The notes below the pieces were generated by a model that saw only the letters and a list, made by a program, of their open reading frames with translations, had not been told where the DNA came from and made no database searches. The position numbers and the translations under genes were made by a program. From NCBI RefSeq assembly GCF_001049895.1, contig NZ_CVPE01000006.1, positions 766,503-830,502 of the forward strand: a DNA stretch of 64,000 nucleotides. Direction: 5' to 3'. Below are positions 33,852-43,700 of the stretch, piece after piece. Within the stretch, counting starts at the first letter, position 1; the number at the start of each line of letters is the position of its first letter. Source of the stretch: Rubeoparvulum massiliense. GTDB lineage: Bacteria; Bacillota; Bacilli; Rubeoparvulales; Rubeoparvulaceae.

Positions 33852-34658
33852 CTAGACCTCTCCCTTCTTTACTGCATTAAGAAAATTGATCAGTTCTTCA
33901 ACAAATTCTGCTGGTTGTTCATAAGCGGAGGCATGACCAGCTCCTGCCATGATGCGGAGGTCACCATGAGATACCTCGTGAATGATCCGCTCACTATAAT
34001 AGGCTGGTGTTAGAATATCATGCTCACCAACGATGCAGCGAATTGGCATGGTTAACTTTTTTAATCCATAGAGAGCATCATGTTGGAGAGCGCCTTGAAT
34101 CAGCCAGGTTGCCACAGGTGAATCCAGATTGGCTCCATATTCTCGAAACTGCAGAAGCTGGTCGTAGTTCTCCTCCAGAAATCGTGGTCCCCAGACATAA
34201 GGAAGGGCAACATCGAAACGGAGCAGCCCACCACCTGCTTCCATGGCTTGTAACCAACTGTGTAGTTTTGCATAAAAGAGGCGATCAACCTGAGGATAGG
34301 TATCAGCTAGGAAAAGTGAAGAAAAGCGCTCTGGAGCTTCAATGGCTGCCATTTGCAGGACTGCTCCACCATTGGAAATCCCCACACCATGTACCTGTTC
34401 AAGCTGTAAATGATCTAATAATTGTAATAGATCCTGAGCATGAAGGATTGAGGTGTATGGTCCTGCTGGTTTATTAGACTTGCCTTGACCGCGGCAATCA
34501 TAGCAAAGAACAGAGTAATGCTCCTTCAATCTCTCTATATGGGGATCCCACGTACGCAAATTGGTTAATAAACCATTTACTAATACAATCACATCAGCAT
34601 GATCTTTTGGATGCCACTCATAGTAGAGTTGAATATCACTCAATTGAGCCTTCGGCAT
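33852..34658 (-). CDS. Alpha/beta hydrolase (first of a pair)
   Basis: The 268-residue protein has VNGLLTNLRTW in place of the usual HG oxyanion motif, nucleophile elbow GISNGGA, acid segment IVGEHDILTP and the catalytic His in MAGAGHASAYEQP. The motif pattern resembles esterases and 3-oxoadipate enol-lactonase-like proteins, but assignment is weak. I chose ATG 34658 (GAGGGAGAGGG upstream) over an earlier start in the KAS III-like gene. It lies in the same operon as the paralogous hydrolase and differs from it enough to suggest sequential steps rather than duplication. Confidence 0.83.
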   Translation of the reverse strand: MPKAQLSDIQLYYEWHPKDHADVIVLVNGLLTNLRTWDPHIERLKEHYSVLCYDCRGQGKSNKPAGPYTSILHAQDLLQLLDHLQLEQVHGVGISNGGAVLQMAAIEAPERFSSLFLADTYPQVDRLFYAKLHSWLQAMEAGGGLLRFDVALPYVWGPRFLEENYDQLLQFREYGANLDSPVATWLIQGALQHDALYGLKKLTMPIRCIVGEHDILTPAYYSERIIHEVSHGDLRIMAGAGHASAYEQPAEFVEELINFLNAVKKGEV

Positions 34659-34684
34659 GGCTGTCCCTCTCCCTCGTTTTGTAA

Positions 34685-35698
34685 TTACCAACGAATCGCT
34701 GTAGCTGCCCAAGCATACCCGATGCCTGCGCTGACGAGCACAACGAGATCACCTTGCTTCAAGCGTCCTTCCTGAACAGCCAGCTCTAAAGAAAGGATCT
34801 GATCTAGCTGACCAATATGACCATACTCTTCTAAATAGATCGCCTGATCCTCCCGTAAACCGAGGCGCTCCAGTATGGTTTTATGCGCTGAACGCTTCAT
34901 ATGCAAGATTCCTAAATAATCGATCTCTTCCACAGAATAGCCACTTTTACGAACAGCCTCTTGAACCACTTGAACGAAGGTGGAAAGGGATTTTTCCTCT
35001 AGTCGCTCCTTCATCCCCTCTGGATCAAAGACATCTAAATAATATTCTCCCTTTGCTAGCGTCTCTTGAGTTAAAGGCTCCTTCGTTCCGCCAATGGGTA
35101 CTGCTACATCCTCTGAGAAGCTACCATCGGTAATAATATGACTTTCAAGAATTTGATGCTCATCTCTTCCTTTTTGGAGGATGAGTGCACCACCCCCTGC
35201 TGCTAAGTTATACATAAAGCGGGTTCGAGGATTCTTGTAGTTAATAAAATCCACATTACGATAGCCACCAGCAAGCAATACTGTGTTGATGGAATTGTCT
35301 GTGAGCATCAAGGCTCTCGCCAGCTTCAATGCCATTACCGTTGTACCACAGCGTAACGCCACATCGAAGGACCAAGCTCGCTCAGCCCCTAACTTCGCTT
35401 GTGTATAGATCCCTGCCGTCCAAAGGGGATATTCCTTATGCTCTTCACCAATATAGATCACTAGATCAAGCTTGGTTGCACTGATCCCTGCTCGTTGAAT
35501 CGCCTGCTCCGCTGCCCAAATTCCCATCTGAGCAGTATGATCATCTGGACCTGGTATGGGTTTTTGCAGGATTCCCATCTTCTTTTCAATAATCTCCTGA
35601 GGTATCTCACTCACTGTAGCCAGTTCACGAGAGGTCATCACCTGATCTGGCAAATAGAAGCCTGTACTCAAAATCCCAATCGACTCCTGGTTCCCCAT
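34685..35698 (-). CDS. Divergent KAS III (FabH-like) thiolase-fold enzyme
   Basis: The product (337 aa) has the thiolase fold of 3-oxoacyl-ACP synthase III. The catalytic Cys is present (Cys117 in ALRCGTT) and a His aligns with the FabH catalytic His (His266 in LHMKRSAHK). The usual catalytic Asn (GNTSAAS) is replaced by His294 in YGHIGQLDQ. The C-terminal GAAL-like end (WAATAIRW) is conserved. The altered active site argues against normal fatty acid initiation and for acyl transfer or a C-C bond reaction on a special substrate. AAGGAG lies eight bases before the ATG. It is surrounded by transporter and hydrolase genes. Confidence 0.85.
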   Translation of the reverse strand: MGNQESIGILSTGFYLPDQVMTSRELATVSEIPQEIIEKKMGILQKPIPGPDDHTAQMGIWAAEQAIQRAGISATKLDLVIYIGEEHKEYPLWTAGIYTQAKLGAERAWSFDVALRCGTTVMALKLARALMLTDNSINTVLLAGGYRNVDFINYKNPRTRFMYNLAAGGGALILQKGRDEHQILESHIITDGSFSEDVAVPIGGTKEPLTQETLAKGEYYLDVFDPEGMKERLEEKSLSTFVQVVQEAVRKSGYSVEEIDYLGILHMKRSAHKTILERLGLREDQAIYLEEYGHIGQLDQILSLELAVQEGRLKQGDLVVLVSAGIGYAWAATAIRW

Positions 35699-35717
35699 TA
35701 CTTCATCTCCTTCTTGA

Positions 35718-35894
35718 TCATTTACTAATTCTAGCGAGTACCTCTTCGATATAAGCCACCGCTTCTGCAAGCTGTGTCATCACAATTTCCTTCTCACCTT
35801 GGACATCTGTAATACGAATCCGCCATTGCTCAGGAATATTCTCATCCTTGACAAAACGAAGGACGAATGATTGAACGATCTGCTGTCCCGCCAT
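35718..35894 (-). CDS. Small conserved-looking protein, unknown (58 aa)
   Basis: ATG 35894 is preceded by AGGAGGG at ideal spacing, and the gene fits exactly between livM (12 bases upstream) and the KAS III-like gene (19 bases downstream). The product has a beta-type N-terminal half (QSFVLRFVKDE, WRIRITDVQGE) and an amphipathic C-terminal helix (LAEAVAYIEEVLARI). No signal peptide. I do not recognise a family. Its place suggests a small accessory or binding protein for the KAS III-like enzyme or hydrolases, which is inference only. Confidence 0.7.
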   Translation of the reverse strand: MAGQQIVQSFVLRFVKDENIPEQWRIRITDVQGEKEIVMTQLAEAVAYIEEVLARISK

Positions 35895-35905
35895 CCAATT
35901 CCCTC

Positions 35906-36946
35906 CTATGACTCTTTGATATCTTCTGCTCGTTCTGAACCGCTCCCTGGCGGAACCATGGAAGCGGTGAAGCGCTTTGCTTTCCAATCAACCCATCGTT
36001 GGGTAATGGTCCCCACAATTCCTTTAGGGAAGAAGATCACCATGATAATGAAGGCAAGGCCAAAAAAGAGGAGCCAACGATCAAAATTGGTAGATTCCAG
36101 ATAATTCTGTAGCACCTCAATAATTCCCGTCCCAATGATGGGACCGATCAGTGTACCCACCCCACCCACAATGGTGACAAGTAGTGCTTGATTCAAAGTG
36201 ATCTCTACTCCTAAAACACCTGGCACATCCACGTGGAAGGTGGATAAGGCATACATCACACCTGCTAACCCTGCTACCATCCCTGCTACTACATTGATAA
36301 TCACCTTATAGTAAAAGACATTGTAGCCTAGGGATTCCATCCGTTGTTCATTTTCACGAATGCCCTGTAGAACACGGCCGAGAGGAGAGAGGGTAAAACG
36401 GCGGAGCAATAGATAGATCAACAGCATGAAAATGATGGCCAGGTAGGTGAAGAGCAAGCGATCCTGAAAAAGCTCTGGTTTCTTATAGTTAAAACCATCA
36501 CTTCCTCCTGTAATTTTCCCCCATTTCTCTGCAAAAACAGCCACCATCTCTGCTACGGCCAGGGTAAGCATGGCAAAGAAGTGGGTGCGTAATCGGAGGG
36601 AAAAAACGCCTAAGAGAAGGCTAAGTAGTCCTGTAAGGACCAGTGTGATGACCACTGCAAGTGCTAAAGAACTATAGGTAGGTGCTACCTGCTTAAAGAG
36701 AATGGAAGTGGTATAGGCGCCCATCCCAAAGAACATCACATGACCAAAAGAAACGATACCCGTGTAGCCGAGAAGAAGATCATAGCTCATGGCAAAAACA
36801 GCCATGATGGCCACATTGGTAAGGATGATTAACGAGCTTCGTGAGTCCTGAAAGAGCATTGGCAGGATGAGAAATACGATGGCAAGGATGGTAAACACCA
36901 TGAGTACCGGTGATGATAGGCGTTGTAGATTGTATAATGGCTTCAT
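35906..36946 (-). CDS. livM: Branched-chain amino acid-type ABC permease, LivM
   Basis: The 346-residue permease has about nine or ten helices and the LivM-type segments YDLLLGYTGIVSFGHVMFFGMGAY and NEQRMESLGYNVFYYKV with the following VAGMVAGLAGVMYAL. It pairs with LivH. ATG 36946 has GGAGTGAGAGA upstream and lies four bases after the livH stop. The C-terminal tail is charged and extended. Confidence 0.9.
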   Translation of the reverse strand: MKPLYNLQRLSSPVLMVFTILAIVFLILPMLFQDSRSSLIILTNVAIMAVFAMSYDLLLGYTGIVSFGHVMFFGMGAYTTSILFKQVAPTYSSLALAVVITLVLTGLLSLLLGVFSLRLRTHFFAMLTLAVAEMVAVFAEKWGKITGGSDGFNYKKPELFQDRLLFTYLAIIFMLLIYLLLRRFTLSPLGRVLQGIRENEQRMESLGYNVFYYKVIINVVAGMVAGLAGVMYALSTFHVDVPGVLGVEITLNQALLVTIVGGVGTLIGPIIGTGIIEVLQNYLESTNFDRWLLFFGLAFIIMVIFFPKGIVGTITQRWVDWKAKRFTASMVPPGSGSERAEDIKES

Positions 36947-36950
36947 TCTC

Positions 36951-37847
36951 TCACTCCCTCCCTCCAAATAAGCCTTGCGGCCTTAAGAATAGGACAAGCA
37001 CCATGATAATATAGACAATGGCTGTTGAAAGACCCGCTGCATAATAGTTGATAAAGGCTGTAGCAATTCCAACGAGAATCGCTGCTACCATAGACCCCGG
37101 TACACTTCCCATCCCTCCGATGACCACGACTACGAAGGCAAGGAGCTGATACTCCATCCCGATCCCTGATGTGATCACCTGTTGATAGGGTGCCACCAGA
37201 AAACCACCAATGGAGGCTAAAACTGCTCCAAGGATAAAAACGCCAAGGAAAATGTTCTTAATATTGATACCAAAGGCCTGTACCATCTCCTTATCCTCTA
37301 CACCAGCCCTTACGATCAAGCCTAAACGAGTACGATTCAGCAGGTATTGCATCAATGCAAAAATCAAGAGCCCTGCCATGATTAAAAAGATCCGATATTT
37401 GATAATGGTGATTTCTCCCATCTGGATATTCCCTGCTAGCCATGCTGGTGGTTGAACGCCAACGGGGTTCACACCAAAGATCAATTTAGTTACTTCCGTC
37501 AGTACGATCATGGCGCCTAATGTGATCAAAATCTGCGCGATTAAGTCGCCATATACAGGCTGGATGATTAACTTCTCTATGATAAAGCCTAGGATCACCC
37601 CAGAGAAAATGGCACCTAATAGTCCTACTAGAAAACCGAGCTGATCTGAGAATCCCCAGCTCTGCATCGCATACTGATAGACCCAAATTCCTGAAAATGC
37701 ACCAAAAGCGAAGAGACCGCCATGGGCAAAATTTAAGACATGCATGAGTCCGAAGATCAACGTTAAGCCTACTGCTAACAAAAATATCAACATTCCTAAG
37801 GCAAATCCATTGATGGATAAAGAAATCCAAAGTTCCCAAAACGTCAT
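36951..37847 (-). CDS. livH: Branched-chain amino acid-type ABC permease, LivH
   Basis: The 298-residue permease has about eight helices and family segments LTLIFGLMHVLNFAHGGLFAFGA near the N terminus, ARAGVEDKEMVQAFGINIK-like coupling loop (VRAGVEDKEMVQAFG) and GGMGSVPGSMVAAILVG near the end. It forms the heterodimeric channel with LivM. The Liv group carries branched-chain amino acids, amides and urea, and in catabolic islands aromatic acids. Confidence 0.9.
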   Translation of the reverse strand: MTFWELWISLSINGFALGMLIFLLAVGLTLIFGLMHVLNFAHGGLFAFGAFSGIWVYQYAMQSWGFSDQLGFLVGLLGAIFSGVILGFIIEKLIIQPVYGDLIAQILITLGAMIVLTEVTKLIFGVNPVGVQPPAWLAGNIQMGEITIIKYRIFLIMAGLLIFALMQYLLNRTRLGLIVRAGVEDKEMVQAFGINIKNIFLGVFILGAVLASIGGFLVAPYQQVITSGIGMEYQLLAFVVVVIGGMGSVPGSMVAAILVGIATAFINYYAAGLSTAIVYIIMVLVLFLRPQGLFGGRE

Positions 37848-37869
37848 TCGATCACCTCCCTACTTACGC

Positions 37870-38577
37870 TCAGGCAATCCCTAAGTATTTTCTTTTTAAT
37901 TGTTCATCTTCCACAAGATCTGCCATCTTACCTGAATGGACGGTGCGGCCATCATCCACCAAATAATATTGGTCGCCTAGCATACTAGCCATCTGAAAGT
38001 TTTGCTCTACTAGTACAATGGTGGTATGTGTTTTTATTTCGTTAAGTGCTTCGATAACTCGTTCTACCATAATGGGTGCTAAGCCTTTGCTAGGTTCATC
38101 GATTAAGAGCAGATCGTTAGGCTGAAGGAGTGCTCGCCCAAGGGAGAGCATTTGCTTTTGTCCACCGCTTAGATGTCCACCCTTTCGTTTCCACGCTTTC
38201 TTTAAGTCAGGGAAGAGCTCTAAAATCCAAGCCTGTCGTTCTTGACTTGCTGCATCCCCTTTGCCCATGGCCACTCGCATGTTTTCCTCCACGGTTAAGT
38301 GGGAGAAGATCCCTTGATCCTCAGGAACATAGCCAATCCCCTTCTGCGCAATCTGGTGTGGTGATAGACGCTGGATCTCCTCACCATGAAAAAGGATCAT
38401 ACCCCTTGAAGCAGGTTGAAAACCCATGATCGAACGTAATGTGGTTGTTTTTCCTGCCCCATTACGTCCCAGCAAGACAGTAACCTGACCGCGCTTAGCT
38501 TGGAATGAAACGCCCTGTAAGATATGGAACTGACCGATATAGGTCTCAATATGATCAACCTGTAGTAGCTGTTCCAC
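37870..38577 (-). CDS. livF: Branched-chain amino acid-type ABC ATPase, LivF
   Basis: The 235-residue ATPase has Walker A (GRNGAGKTT), Q-loop (YVPEDQGIF, typical of LivF), signature (LSGGQKQMLSLGRAL), Walker B (LLLIDEPSKGLAP) and H-loop (VEQNFQ). The GTG start at 38577 has AGGAGG eight bases upstream and overlaps the end of livG by 23 bases. Confidence 0.92.
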   Translation of the reverse strand: MEQLLQVDHIETYIGQFHILQGVSFQAKRGQVTVLLGRNGAGKTTTLRSIMGFQPASRGMILFHGEEIQRLSPHQIAQKGIGYVPEDQGIFSHLTVEENMRVAMGKGDAASQERQAWILELFPDLKKAWKRKGGHLSGGQKQMLSLGRALLQPNDLLLIDEPSKGLAPIMVERVIEALNEIKTHTTIVLVEQNFQMASMLGDQYYLVDDGRTVHSGKMADLVEDEQLKRKYLGIA

Positions 38578-39328
38578 TCGCCATCCCTCCTAGATAAGCC
38601 TTCTGAACATCCTCGTTCTCCATAATGGCCTCTGGTACACCATCCGCTAATAACTGACCATGAAAGAGAACAGCCAATGAGTCAGATAAATCCAAGACCA
38701 TATCCATCTTGTGTTCAATCAGCAGAATGGTCCTGTTACGTTCCTCCTTAATATTGCGGATTAGCTGAAGAATGGCAGGTACCTCTTCCAGTGACATCCC
38801 GGCAGTCGGTTCATCGAGGAGGAGCAGATCACGTTCCAAAGCAAGAAGCATACCAATCTCCAATTTTCGCTTCTCACCATGTGCTAGATTCTTCGCGAGG
38901 GAATGTGCTTTATTCTCGAGAAGAACCCGTTCTAACACGTGATAGGCTTTCTCTTCTACCTCTTTATAATGGCGAAAATGGCGTATGGGGTTATATCGGA
39001 TCCCTTTCTCGATCTGAACAGCCAATCTTACATTCTCTAACACAGTGAGATTGGGAAAGATATTGGTAATTTGAAATGAACGTCCGATCCCCTTCCCTGT
39101 TCTCCGAATGGGAGATAATCCTGTAATCTCCTCACCTTTTAAGTAGATTTCACCTTGGGTTGGCTTAAGCTGACCACTAATCAGGTTGAAAAGCGTGGTC
39201 TTCCCTGCTCCATTGGGCCCGATAATCGACTTAAACTCATGGGGATGAACGGTGAGATTGACACCTTGTACTGCAGTATGACCACCGAAGGAAATGGTTA
39301 AGTCCTTCGTCTGGAGGATTGGTTCCAT
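38555..39328 (-). CDS. livG: Branched-chain amino acid-type ABC ATPase, LivG
   Basis: The product (257 aa) has Walker A (GPNGAGKTT), LivG-type Q-loop region (GIGRSFQITNIFPNLTVLENV), signature variant (LAHGEKRKLEIGMLLAL, usual for LivG), Walker B (LLLLDEPTAGM) and H-loop (IEHKMDMV). ATG 39328 with AAGGTG five bases upstream is preferred to a longer start at 39370 that would reach into the upstream hairpin. It pairs with LivF. Confidence 0.92.
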   Translation of the reverse strand: MEPILQTKDLTISFGGHTAVQGVNLTVHPHEFKSIIGPNGAGKTTLFNLISGQLKPTQGEIYLKGEEITGLSPIRRTGKGIGRSFQITNIFPNLTVLENVRLAVQIEKGIRYNPIRHFRHYKEVEEKAYHVLERVLLENKAHSLAKNLAHGEKRKLEIGMLLALERDLLLLDEPTAGMSLEEVPAILQLIRNIKEERNRTILLIEHKMDMVLDLSDSLAVLFHGQLLADGVPEAIMENEDVQKAYLGGMASGTATTG

Positions 39329-39357
39329 CAACACACCTTCTTTCTCCAATTTGTGAA

Positions 39358-39404
39358 AAAAGGGCTGCAATCTACTCCAGCATCACTGCGGATTGCAGCC
39401 CTTT
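39358..39404 (-). terminator. Intra-operon terminator between livJ and livG
   Basis: On the minus strand AGGGCTGCAATC...GATTGCAGCCCT closes a hairpin with a roughly 20-base loop, followed by six T residues. Because transcription continues into livG, this probably acts as a partial terminator that keeps the binding protein in excess of the membrane and ATPase subunits. Confidence 0.8.
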
Positions 39405-39421
39405 TCATATGCACGCTTTTA

Positions 39422-40693
39422 TTAATTCTTAATGGGAGGTTGAGTCTCCTCAGGTGATAGCTCGCGGATCAACTCAGGAACAGGATATGGGTGTTCTGAA
39501 CTCTTCACTAATTTTGCAGCATAAAGCGTCTGTAGCGCTTGATGATCCTCGGCACGGAAGGTCATGGGACCCTTCGGTGAATCGAAGGTCATTCCCTCCA
39601 TGGTCTGAATCAGCGTCTCCACCTCGGTGTCTCCGCCCGTCTTCTCCAAAGCTGTTACGATCGCCATGGCTGCTGCAAAGCCTCCTGCTGTAAAGAGATC
39701 TGGAACAGCGCCATTATACTTCTCCTTATGCTTTTCGATTAACCAATCATTCACTTCATTCTGTGGCAACAGATAGTTGTAAACCGTGAATCCATTCAAG
39801 CCTACTGCTGTCTCGCCCATGGCTGTTAAGCCTAGAATATCTGGGAAGCCTGTCACTGGCGTCACTTTATTGAAGAAGCCTAACTCCTGCATTTGTACCC
39901 AAGGTGTGTTCGCTCCAGCCCAAACGACGTACACATATTCTGCTCCAGAATCAGCTACCTTCTGGATATGAGAGGTATGGTCAGTGACATCGTGGGCTGT
40001 CATTTCACGGTGGATGATTTCATGACCACGGGCCTCTGCTTCCCGTTGAAATGCATTGGCACCATCGATTCCAAAGGCATAATCCTGGGCATAGATGGCC
40101 ACCTTTGCATTCTCACCTGGGATGGAGGCTGCTGCTGCTGCTGCATCCTGAGATGAATTGCGTCCTGTTCTAAAGATGTAGCGATTCCAATTCTCTCCTG
40201 TAATCGAGTCTGCCACAGCCGGCTCAATGATGAAGATCTTCTCGTACTCCTCTGCTAGAGGTAAAATTGCCGTGGCTGCAGCGGAGCTGGTTGTTCCGAT
40301 GATAAAATCAGCCTTATATTCATCCAGTAGCTTTTCTGCCTTTTCAATGGCTGTATTGCCATCTAATTGATCATCCTCTACACGCCATTCAATCTTTCGA
40401 CCAGCCACTTCAAAGGTACCTTTCGTAGCATACTCTAAACCTAGTTCAAAGCCTTGAATGGTCTGGGTTGCATACGCTTCCAATAATCCAGTCTTTCCAG
40501 CTAACAAGCCAACTCGAACTGGTTCGTTGGAAGCATTGGGTGAAGTCGTTTGATTCGATGTGGTTCCACCCTTGCTCTCATCGGATGCGCCTGTATTTTT
40601 ACTGCCTTGGTTATTACCACAGGCCACCATGGTAAAGACCATTACCAATGTTAATAGTAGAAGAAGTGAGCGTTTCATTCCATGTCCCTTCAC
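39422..40693 (-). CDS. livJ: Substrate-binding lipoprotein, LivJ/UrtA-like
   Basis: The 423-residue protein has a lipobox (FTMVAC), a Ser/Asn-rich linker, then a periplasmic-binding fold of the LivJ type (VRVGLLAGKTGLLEAYATQ; GTTSSAAATAILPLAEEY). The GTG start at 40693 follows GAGGAGG by eight bases; ATG 40678 is an alternative. It is the first gene of the operon and defines the ligand, which is not predictable here; amino acids, amides and aromatic or acyl compounds are all known for this family. Confidence 0.88.
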   Translation of the reverse strand: MKGHGMKRSLLLLLTLVMVFTMVACGNNQGSKNTGASDESKGGTTSNQTTSPNASNEPVRVGLLAGKTGLLEAYATQTIQGFELGLEYATKGTFEVAGRKIEWRVEDDQLDGNTAIEKAEKLLDEYKADFIIGTTSSAAATAILPLAEEYEKIFIIEPAVADSITGENWNRYIFRTGRNSSQDAAAAAASIPGENAKVAIYAQDYAFGIDGANAFQREAEARGHEIIHREMTAHDVTDHTSHIQKVADSGAEYVYVVWAGANTPWVQMQELGFFNKVTPVTGFPDILGLTAMGETAVGLNGFTVYNYLLPQNEVNDWLIEKHKEKYNGAVPDLFTAGGFAAAMAIVTALEKTGGDTEVETLIQTMEGMTFDSPKGPMTFRAEDHQALQTLYAAKLVKSSEHPYPVPELIRELSPEETQPPIKN

Positions 40694-40749
40694 AGAGCAT
40701 TCCTCCTCATGAATAATGGGTAAGCTTTTCCTTAATCGTAATGGGAGGA

Positions 40750-40767
40750 GTTACAAGAAAGTTACAA
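40750..40767 (-). promoter_or_regulatory. Tandem heptamer repeats, possible SARP operator
   Basis: The minus strand has TTGTAAC twice, with starts 11 bases apart (TTGTAAC-TTTC-TTGTAAC), one helical turn between copies. It lies between livJ and the regulator gene and overlaps the regulator's stop codon. SARP-type DNA-binding domains recognise heptameric direct repeats at 11-base spacing next to the -35 region, so this is a fitting operator for the neighbouring regulator. Confidence 0.55.
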
Positions 40768-43700
40768 CTTTGTGAACAGGTGAAAAGGTAGAGGTTTTGT
40801 CTCTCTTATTAAGCTCCATAATTCTACAGTCTCTGGTAGAGGTTCCACCCCCAGCTCCTCTTCGAGCACATGCTTACATTTCTCATAGACTTTTAAAGCT
40901 TGAGCGCGATGTTGAAGCTGATAATAGCAAAGCATTTGGAGTCGATATGCCTCCTCCCAACAGGGATCCAACTGAAGAATCCGTGAGCTCAATTGGATAC
41001 AGGCTTCATACTCCCCATCCTGCACCAGAAAATAAGCAAGCTGTTCAGCTGCTCGTAGAAACAAAACTTGAAAACGTTCTCGCTCTTCAATGGACCAGTC
41101 CTCATAGCGCTGCTCCAGGAGATAGTCGCCTTGGTAGAGCTGGATCGCCTTGCTTAACCATTCCTTGCGCCGCTCCCGATCCTCCTTCTCTCGTAAGCCA
41201 TGCTGTACTGCATACTCAAATTGCTCCACATCCAATTCATAGCCTGATGCCAGGTTAAACCCATAGGAAGTGCCATGTCGTTGAATATAGAAAGGTGTAC
41301 TCCGTGCTGTACGATTAGGCTCTAACGCTTTCATCAAGGCATTAAGTGCCACCTTGAAGTCACGATTGGCTGCTTTTTCATCCACCTCTGGCCAGAGCAG
41401 CTGATAGATCAGCTCGCGGGGGAGTAGCTGCTTACGATAGGTTAGCAGTAGTTGAAAGAGTTGCTTCGCCTTCTCTCGTTGCCACTCCTTTTCACTCACC
41501 TCTCGCTCACCGAGCCAGACTCGAAACTCTCCGAAGGTCTGTATCCGTAATGTATAGCCCGGATGAAGATCCACCTTATCGAAGCCTAGATCTGCAAGCA
41601 AAGGATTCACATAATCTAAAGCGATTCCTTGCTTCTGTGCTTCTACCAGCATCGGAAGAAACACTTGAACATCCTTGGGACCTAGAAGAGTACGCTGACG
41701 AAAGAGAAATTGATAGTTATCATGCTGTATATGTAGGAAGAGACGAGGAAGATAGGAATGTAAACGATTCCAATCCTGTTGACGCCAGCTCACATAGGCA
41801 AGCCATAGCATAGAAACTGCTGACCCATAGTTATCCCCGCATAAGGTGAACTGTTGGTAGGTGTTCTCTAACTCTAGCCCCGCCTGCTGCCAATTCTCAT
41901 CCATCACATAGCTATAGGCTTGGGCTAAATCACAGAGGGTTAACATCCACATATCCTTCGCCCGCTCGGCGATTTTTCTACCCTCTTGCGCGTAATGGCG
42001 GGCACGTTCACCCTGTCCCAGCGATGCATAAAGAAGAGCGATTCCCATCAGCGCTTCTACCTTACCTCGTTCCACTTGAAGGCGTTCGAAGATCTGTATC
42101 GCCGTCTGATAGCACTGAAGGATCATGGTAGGTTCATAATGCTCAAAGAGTTGCGAGGCATGTCCTAGTCGAATCCATCCCACAGCCTCCACAAATGGTG
42201 AGAGCAATGAATTGCCAGTAAAGATTCCCTTCTCCGCCATACGTTTCGCTGCTTCTCGCTCTCCTAGAAATGCATAGAGAAGGGAGAGAAGCACCGATGG
42301 ATCACGATGAAAGCGGCTCACCCTAGATTCCCCTTCTTGCTGCAGCGATTCCACCGCTTGAATTGCCGCTCGTAAACGGCCAGTTCGTAATAATAAGCGG
42401 GCCTCCAACTCTCCTCTGCTCACCTCATGTCGAATCTCTCGCGCTATACGAAACAGCTTTTCTGCTGTCCGATGCTGTCCGAGATTGATCTGATTCTCCG
42501 CTAATAACTCGAGGAGCTTTGCCTTATGCTCTGTCTTTGTTCTCCCCCCAAGTATACGTGTAGCTTCACGCAATAGGCGATCCGCTTGTGCAGGCTGAAT
42601 GGTATCGAGATAGAGACGAGCTTGCCCTTCGAGAGCACGACTTTGCCAGTACGGATCTTGTTCCTGTCTAGCTAGATCTTCTGCTTTTTTATAGCTTAGA
42701 AGCGCCTCCTGAAAGCGATTACGTAAACGAGCAATATCGCCCTGAAAAACGGGAAAAGCCAGCGAACTGGTTCCTTGCTGGTCAGATATACAATCTAACC
42801 AGATCTGCAGGGTATCCAGTTGACCTTGCTCCAACCACTGGTCTCCCTGTAGTTCAAGCAAACTCCTCACCTGAAGCCAATCCTCAAGCTCTAAGTAAAC
42901 GCGCAGTGCTTCCTCGATTTTTTTCTCCCCTTCATAATGTTGGGCTAACTTTCGTAGAAGGCTCTCATACCATCGAGCATCTTCTTTCAAGCGTTCACGT
43001 AACACTTGGCGGAATAGAGCATGATAGCGAAAACGCCCTGATTGGATCACCGTAAGAAAGAGCTCCTCTTGCAAGAACTGATTACAGATCGTAGAGGATT
43101 GCTGCCAACCTAGTAAGAGATCGCCTAACTCGGGTGTCACCTCTTCACAAATGGAAGTAGCGAGCAAAAACCGCTGTTCATCCGCTGATCGAGTAGATAA
43201 CACTTCAGAGATCAGGTATTCGAGAATCTCTTCACGCTGATGAAATTGAGATAGCAATTGTTCTAAATCAGCACCAGTACTAAGTTGCTGGCCAATTAAT
43301 GCGAGAACAATCACCCAACCCTCTGTGAGCTTCATGAGTTGATCCGCTCTATCTTTTTCAAGATGAAGACCATATCGCTCATAAAGTTGATGGATTTCAT
43401 CATTCGTAAATAGGAGATCTCCTTGCTTGATCTCTAGCAATTCTCCCTTCATCCTTAGCCCATTCATAATTGCAAGGCGGGGACGCTTTCGACTGCTAAA
43501 AATAATATGTAGATTGGGAGGTTGATGCTCAATGAGTAGCTGAAAGAGATGATTCAACTCTTCCACATCATCAATGGTATGATAATCGTCCAATATGAGA
43601 TAATAGGATCCTTCCTTCTCCTGAATCATTCGTATGATTTCATAGAGTGAGAGCTCCAATTGCTTTTGGATCTCTTCATGCCCTCCCAATCCAACCGATG

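Noticed and set aside
34007-34477. Plus-strand ORF of 156 residues inside a hydrolase gene
   Set aside because: It is antisense to a complete alpha/beta hydrolase with catalytic motifs, and has no start signal.
40797-41258. Plus-strand ORF inside the large regulator gene
   Set aside because: It is the reverse-strand shadow of a 3.2-kb gene with clear ATPase and SARP motifs.
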